Notes under the pieces: generated by a model
The model's input: the letters and a program-made list of their open reading frames with translations, nothing else
Databases searched by the model: none
Told to the model about the DNA's origin: nothing
Part shown: positions 60,263 through 64,000 of the stretch, piece by piece
How positions within the stretch are numbered: the stretch's first letter is position 1
Layout: each line of letters begins with the position of its first letter
Position numbers and translations under genes: made by a program
Assembly: GCF_938074695.1 (NCBI RefSeq)
Contig: NZ_CALJEM010000007.1
Span: 1 to 64,000, forward strand
Direction: 5' to 3'
Length of the DNA: 64,000 nucleotides
Source of the DNA: an uncultured Thermosynechococcus sp.
GTDB lineage: Bacteria > Cyanobacteriota > Cyanobacteriia > Thermosynechococcales > Thermosynechococcaceae

Positions 60263-60865
60263 TTATAACTGCTCAATAATGCCCCGCAGGCGATCGTAAT
60301 CATCCTTAAGGAGACGATTCAGGTATTGAGCTGCCTGCACTAGCCACTGGCGATCGCGCTGGCGAAGGTGATACAAGAAACGCAGGGTTGCAGCCACCAA
60401 GGCATCCCCTGGGCCGTAGCGTAGGGTCAACAGTGTTCGCAAAAAGGTCAATGTGCCACTAAAGGCAATCACTTCCTCAGGAGGACAAGTGTACACCTGC
60501 TGGTGCATTTGGGGTGGGCGGGGGGGCAAGTGGTGATAAAAGCGTTCCCTTTCCTCGAAGCCGGCGATGGCGATCGTGACCTCTGTTTTCAACATGGCAA
60601 AAATATGGGGTTGCTCTTGCCGTAATTGCTCTAGGGATAGCCCCAAGGCGGTGGCACGGTGAATGGTGTCAATGGGAGCCGTCACTACATAGGCAACAAC
60701 GCCATAAATCACGCGATCGCTTTCGGGAATCCGCACCCAACTGCCCAAGGCGGGCACCGCAGGAAAATCTAGGTGGGCGGGTTCGTGGCACTGAGCAATG
60801 CAGTGATCCGTTGCGGTCTGGATAATTTCGGCAAAGGGCTGGGGGGGAGGCGATCGCCGCGCCAT
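60263..60865 (-). CDS. HAS-barrel domain protein
   Basis: A 200-residue soluble protein. The N-terminal 110 residues (FAEIIQTATDHCIAQCHEP, LGSWVRIP, VIYGVVAYVVTAPIDTIHRATALG) resemble the HAS-barrel, a small beta-barrel first seen in HerA helicases and ATP synthases; the C-terminal part is helical (FSGTLTFLRTLLTLRYGPGDALVAATLRFL). The function is unknown in cyanobacteria. It starts three bases after the ndhS stop, so the pair is presumably co-transcribed. Confidence 0.75.
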   Translation of the reverse strand: MARRSPPPQPFAEIIQTATDHCIAQCHEPAHLDFPAVPALGSWVRIPESDRVIYGVVAYVVTAPIDTIHRATALGLSLEQLRQEQPHIFAMLKTEVTIAIAGFEERERFYHHLPPRPPQMHQQVYTCPPEEVIAFSGTLTFLRTLLTLRYGPGDALVAATLRFLYHLRQRDRQWLVQAAQYLNRLLKDDYDRLRGIIEQL

Positions 60866-60868
60866 GGT

Positions 60869-61087
60869 TTACTTTTTCGCTTTTCCCTTGGGCGTGGTCG
60901 CGGCTGGCTCTAGCTCGCTCATTTGAAACGTAACCAGTTTGTCCCAGTTCCCCCCCTCAAAGAGCACTGCTACTTTGCCATCTGTAACCCGCTGGACAAT
61001 CCCCTGAAATTGGTAGTAGGTATCGTTGGGATTGGTTACTTTCACAGTCATACCGGGGAGAATCGTCATTGCTAAGTCGCTGGCCAT
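60869..61087 (-). CDS. ndhS: NAD(P)H dehydrogenase-like complex subunit S
   Basis: A 72-residue SH3-like protein matching NdhS, the ferredoxin-docking subunit of the thylakoid NDH-1 complex that supports cyclic electron flow and respiration. [40 protein letters not shown] and [13 protein letters not shown] are the family core; the C-terminus is a basic GKAKK tail. Two starts, ATG 61087 and ATG 61069, are possible; neither has a strong ribosome binding site. It is followed by a HAS-barrel gene with a three-base gap. Confidence 0.94.
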   Translation of the reverse strand: MASDLAMTILPGMTVKVTNPNDTYYQFQGIVQRVTDGKVAVLFEGGNWDKLVTFQMSELEPAATTPKGKAKK

Positions 61088-61203
61088 CGTTTTATCCCAA
61101 AGATATCATGTGCCTCTATTATCTCCTGCCCTTGACCCGTTCGGGCTTTACTGTGAAACGCCAGAAGATAGGCTTTAGCTATGGGCTTAATGATATTTTT
61201 TAA

Positions 61204-61295
61204 CGGAGAGGGAGGGATTCGAACCCTCGGATAGGAGTTACCTGCCTATCAACAGATTAGCAATCTGCCGCTTTCGACCACTCAGCCACCTCTCC
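61204..61295 (-). tRNA. tRNA-Ser (anticodon GCU)
   Basis: On the minus strand the acceptor arms GGAGAGG and CCTCTCC pair, with discriminator G. The anticodon stem-loop CAGAUUGCUAAUCUG gives anticodon GCU, reading AGC/AGU. A long variable arm (about TTGATAGGCAGG...CCTATC) and the T-arm GAGGGTTCGAATCCCTC are typical of serine tRNAs. No CCA is encoded. Confidence 0.97.
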
Positions 61296-61519
61296 TTTTT
61301 GAGGGTTCTTTATTCTAGATCAGTTTTCTTCTCCTTTTCAATCCTCATTGCTCTGCGGCTGTTGCTCTGGGGGGCGATCCAACCGAGAATCCATGCTAAA
61401 GTTTTGCAGAATGGCTGTGTTGTGGGAATAAAGGGAATGGCTGTAGGCTGGCAATCTTCAGCAGTACTTAGGCGAATTTCTACTCTGGCTGAGTTCAGCA
61501 GGTTGAGCGTCAAGTCCTC

Positions 61520-63280
61520 ATGTTGAACGATCTTGCCCTGAATCCCCCAAAAATGCTCATGTCGGGACTCCTCGCGATCGCCCCCGTGGCGCTGCCTAGC
61601 CCAGTTCAGGCGACACCCACACCCACGCCAGTGGCACAGGCACCTTCTTCGCAAACGCCAGCGTCGGATGCCCTCACGCCCCTTAACCCCGACCCCGATA
61701 AACTGGCGCTTCCTAAGACAGTCAACATAGATCTCAATCAACCCCTCACCCTAGAGCAGGCAATTGAGGTGGCCATCCGCAACAACATTGGTCTGCAAGT
61801 TAGTGAGTTACAACTACAGCGGGCACGGGCACAACTGCGACAGGTCAAAGCCCAGCTTTACCCCACCCTTGCGTTTCAAGCCAGCATTGGCCAGAATACC
61901 TCCCCCGGCGGCCAACCTGTTTACCTGCCCCTGAACTTTCAACAGCAGGTCTCTTTGCAACAGCAGCAACAGCAACAAGCGCAGCAACAGCTTCTTACTC
62001 AGCAACTGGCCGCCAGCAGTATTTTGAATACTCAGGTGCAACGGTTGCAACAACGATTCCAAGGCCCCCAATTAACGACATTGTCGGATCAGCAAAACCT
62101 TGAGCTACAACAGCAACTGCAACAATTGCAAAGTAGTGCCAACCAAGCTGCCACGCCCGCCAATTTCACCCCAATTACCCTTGCGCCCGTCAATCAACTG
62201 AGCTATAGAAACTTTTTTACCAACCTGTTTGGGGCAACAAGTGGCGCAACTGCCAATGCAGCGCTGGTCATGAACTATACGTTGTTTGCGGGGGGCGGGC
62301 GATCGGCCGCCATCGCAGCGGCTCGCGACCAAGTACGCTTTAGTGAATTGGAGGTACAACGCCAACTTCAACAACTGATCCTTGACGTTACCAATGATTA
62401 CTACTTAGCACAACAGGCCAAGATCCAGGTGCAAATTGGCGAGGCAGCGGTGGCCAATGCCCAAGTGACATTGCGCAATGCTAAAGCCTTTGAGCAAGCA
62501 GGCGTGGGAACGCTGTTGGATGTGTTGACCGCAGAGGTGAGCCTTGCCAATGCCGAGCAAAACTTGAACCAAGCTCGCAATTTGGAAATCACCACGCGGC
62601 GGCAGTTGGCACAGCGGTTAAATTTGAACCCGGCGGTGGATGTGGCGATCGCCGACCGTGTTGAGCCTGCTGAGGCATGGACACTTTCCCTTGATGAGAG
62701 TATTCTCCTTGCCTATCAGAACCGTGTTGAACTAGAGCAGCAGCTGCTACAGCGCACGATTGCCCTGAAAAATCGTCAGGTGGCATTGGCGGCTACACGT
62801 CCCCAACTCAGTCTCTTTGCCGCTGGCAATATGCTGGACAAAGTTGCCGATGATCTGGCGCCGCGCTTTGGCTATGGGGTGGGGCTGCAAATGCAACTTG
62901 CTCTCTTTGATGGCGGTAATGCCCGTGCCAGTGCAGCTCGCCAAGAAGTCCTTGCGGCAACTGCTGAGGAACAATACGCCAATCAGAAGAACCTCATCCG
63001 CTTGGAGGTGGAAACCGCTTACGCCAATCTCAGGGCCAATGAGAAAAACATTGCCACCGCACGGACGGCTGTTAGCCAAGCCACTGAGGGACTGCGCCTT
63101 GCTCGCCTGCGTTTTCAAGCGGGGGTGGGGACTCAACAGGAGGTCACTAGTGCTGAAGCAAATTTGACCCAAGCCCAAGGAAATCTCCTTGCGGCCATTT
63201 TGAACTATAATCGCTCCCTAGCAGCATTAAAGCGGGCCGTGGGTTATCCGCAACAGAGACAGTTAGGAGTTAAGAAATAG
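61520..63280 (+). CDS. TolC family outer-membrane efflux channel
   Basis: A 586-residue outer-membrane factor. A signal sequence (MLMSGLLAIAPVALPSPVQA) and a Pro/Thr-rich linker precede two OEP domains (about 70-375 and 390-575) with the repeated pattern LTLEQAIEVAIRNN, LDVLTAEVSLANAEQNL and RFQAGVGTQQEVTSAEANLTQAQGN. An insertion of about 70 residues (about 140-215) is extremely Gln-rich and not typical of TolC. It forms the periplasmic tunnel and outer-membrane pore for ABC exporters such as DevBCA or secretion of proteins. The stop is three bases before gmd. Confidence 0.9.
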   Translation: MLNDLALNPPKMLMSGLLAIAPVALPSPVQATPTPTPVAQAPSSQTPASDALTPLNPDPDKLALPKTVNIDLNQPLTLEQAIEVAIRNNIGLQVSELQLQRARAQLRQVKAQLYPTLAFQASIGQNTSPGGQPVYLPLNFQQQVSLQQQQQQQAQQQLLTQQLAASSILNTQVQRLQQRFQGPQLTTLSDQQNLELQQQLQQLQSSANQAATPANFTPITLAPVNQLSYRNFFTNLFGATSGATANAALVMNYTLFAGGGRSAAIAAARDQVRFSELEVQRQLQQLILDVTNDYYLAQQAKIQVQIGEAAVANAQVTLRNAKAFEQAGVGTLLDVLTAEVSLANAEQNLNQARNLEITTRRQLAQRLNLNPAVDVAIADRVEPAEAWTLSLDESILLAYQNRVELEQQLLQRTIALKNRQVALAATRPQLSLFAAGNMLDKVADDLAPRFGYGVGLQMQLALFDGGNARASAARQEVLAATAEEQYANQKNLIRLEVETAYANLRANEKNIATARTAVSQATEGLRLARLRFQAGVGTQQEVTSAEANLTQAQGNLLAAILNYNRSLAALKRAVGYPQQRQLGVKK

Positions 63281-63283
63281 CTA

Positions 63284-64000
63284 ATGGGCGATCGCCGGCG
63301 AGCATTAATTACAGGCATCACAGGACAGGATGGCTCCTATCTTGCCGAACTGCTCCTAGAAAAGGGCTATGAAGTCCACGGCATTATTCGCCGTACCTCC
63401 ACGTTCAACACCGATCGCATTGACCACATTTACGTTGATCCCCACCAAGAGGGAGCTACTCTGCGCCTGCACTACGGCGATCTCACCGATGGCGGTACCC
63501 TAAGGCGAATTATCGAACTTAGCCAGCCCGATGAAATTTACAACCTAGGGGCGCAATCCCATGTGCGAGTCAGCTTTGATGCGCCGCAGTACACGGTGGA
63601 GACTGTTGCCATGGGGACGCTGCGACTTCTCGAGGCCATCCGCGAATACCAAGAGCGCACAGGCAAACAGGTAAAGTTCTACCAAGCGGGTTCCTCGGAG
63701 ATGTTTGGCCTTGTGCAGGAAGTGCCCCAGCGGGAAACAACCCCCTTTTATCCCCGCAGTCCCTATGCCTGTGCCAAAGTCTATGCCCACTGGCAAACCG
63801 TGAATTATCGCGAGGCTTACAATCTATTTGCCTGTAATGGCATCCTCTTTAACCACGAAAGTCCTCGGCGGGGGGAAACCTTTGTCACCCGCAAAATTAC
63901 CCGTGCCGTTGCCCGGATTGTGACTGGCCAGCAAAACAAGCTTTACTTGGGTAACTTGGATGCCAAGCGGGATTGGGGCTACGCCAAGGACTATGTGCGC
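63284..64000 (+). CDS. gmd: GDP-mannose 4,6-dehydratase (3' truncated by window)
   Basis: First 239 residues of an extended short-chain dehydrogenase that converts GDP-mannose to GDP-4-keto-6-deoxymannose, the first step toward GDP-fucose or GDP-rhamnose for cell-surface glycans. The NADP site [39 protein letters not shown], the catalytic YACAKVYAH (YxxxK) and [17 protein letters not shown] are diagnostic. The ATG lies three bases after the tolC-like stop, implying one transcript. The gene continues past base 64000. Confidence 0.97.
   Translation, partial: MGDRRRALITGITGQDGSYLAELLLEKGYEVHGIIRRTSTFNTDRIDHIYVDPHQEGATLRLHYGDLTDGGTLRRIIELSQPDEIYNLGAQSHVRVSFDAPQYTVETVAMGTLRLLEAIREYQERTGKQVKFYQAGSSEMFGLVQEVPQRETTPFYPRSPYACAKVYAHWQTVNYREAYNLFACNGILFNHESPRRGETFVTRKITRAVARIVTGQQNKLYLGNLDAKRDWGYAKDYVR

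Noticed and set aside
61299-61526. 75-codon plus-strand frame between tRNA-Ser and the tolC-like gene
   Set aside because: No ribosome binding site or protein-like pattern; probably leader sequence of the tolC-like gene.

Overview
The window is ordinary-density cyanobacterial chromosome, almost certainly from a thermophilic Thermosynechococcus-type unicellular cyanobacterium. Direct evidence: the octamer GCGATCGC (HIP1) recurs throughout; RNA polymerase beta-prime is split into rpoC1 and a large rpoC2; and there are phosphoribulokinase, a 1011-residue cyanobacterial PEP carboxylase, NdhS, a high-light-inducible protein, an NTRC-type thioredoxin reductase and many cyanobacteria-specific families (DUF1823, DUF1997, DUF3747, DUF3352). 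A cellulose synthase with a PilZ-like tail, which I recall as characteristic of Thermosynechococcus (tll0007/xcsA), supports the genus. Genes are packed on both strands, often with overlapping 3' ends. No rRNA, CRISPR array, intact insertion sequence or prophage was seen.

Layout. 1-9 kb: the end of an arsJ-like exporter, a structured leader and the rimP-nusA-ylxR-bioA string, then convergent DUF1823 and cellulose synthase, DUF1997, a KDPG-aldolase homologue and smpB. 9-18 kb: DUF3747, smc, a solitary AT-rich DNA methyltransferase, NTRC, a TauE-like permease, tRNA-Thr and an ABC-2 permease. 18-31 kb: copper P-type ATPase, a (2Fe-2S) protein locus split by two short tandem duplications, a sigma-like protein, a di-iron hydroxylase, rpmF-hli, prk, DUF3352, ppc, an unknown cyanobacterial protein and yggS. 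31-46 kb: rsmA, eno, a pseudouridine synthase, a small lipoprotein, an ABC exporter half, small genes, rnb, a YqgF-like nuclease, DUF6930-like, miaA, gyrB, a structured RNA candidate, another pseudouridine synthase and a strongly AT-rich FkbM methyltransferase. 46-64 kb: devBCA-type exporter, a 650-base gap, rpoB-rpoC1-rpoC2, M48 peptidase, HAS-barrel protein with ndhS, tRNA-Ser, a TolC-family channel and the start of gmd.

Functional themes: core gene expression (rimP/nusA/ylxR, rpoBC1C2, smpB, rsmA, miaA, two pseudouridine synthases, rnb, YqgF, rpmF), carbon metabolism (prk, eno, ppc, bioA), photosynthetic support (ndhS, hli, NTRC, copper ATPase) and envelope or export (cellulose synthase, DevBCA, TolC, gmd).

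I found no large undescribed multi-gene system. The most unusual observations are: (1) two ORFs at 20280-20873 that become one 180-residue OB-like plus (2Fe-2S) protein if a perfect 28-bp and an 18-in-23-bp tandem duplication are collapsed; (2) a leader before rimP with mutually exclusive hairpins and an intrinsic terminator six bases before the start codon; (3) a long imperfect hairpin RNA candidate behind its own extended -10 box between gyrB and the next gene; (4) a branched RNA structure ending the rpoBC1C2 operon. All function calls are from reading translations and motifs by eye; no database search was run.
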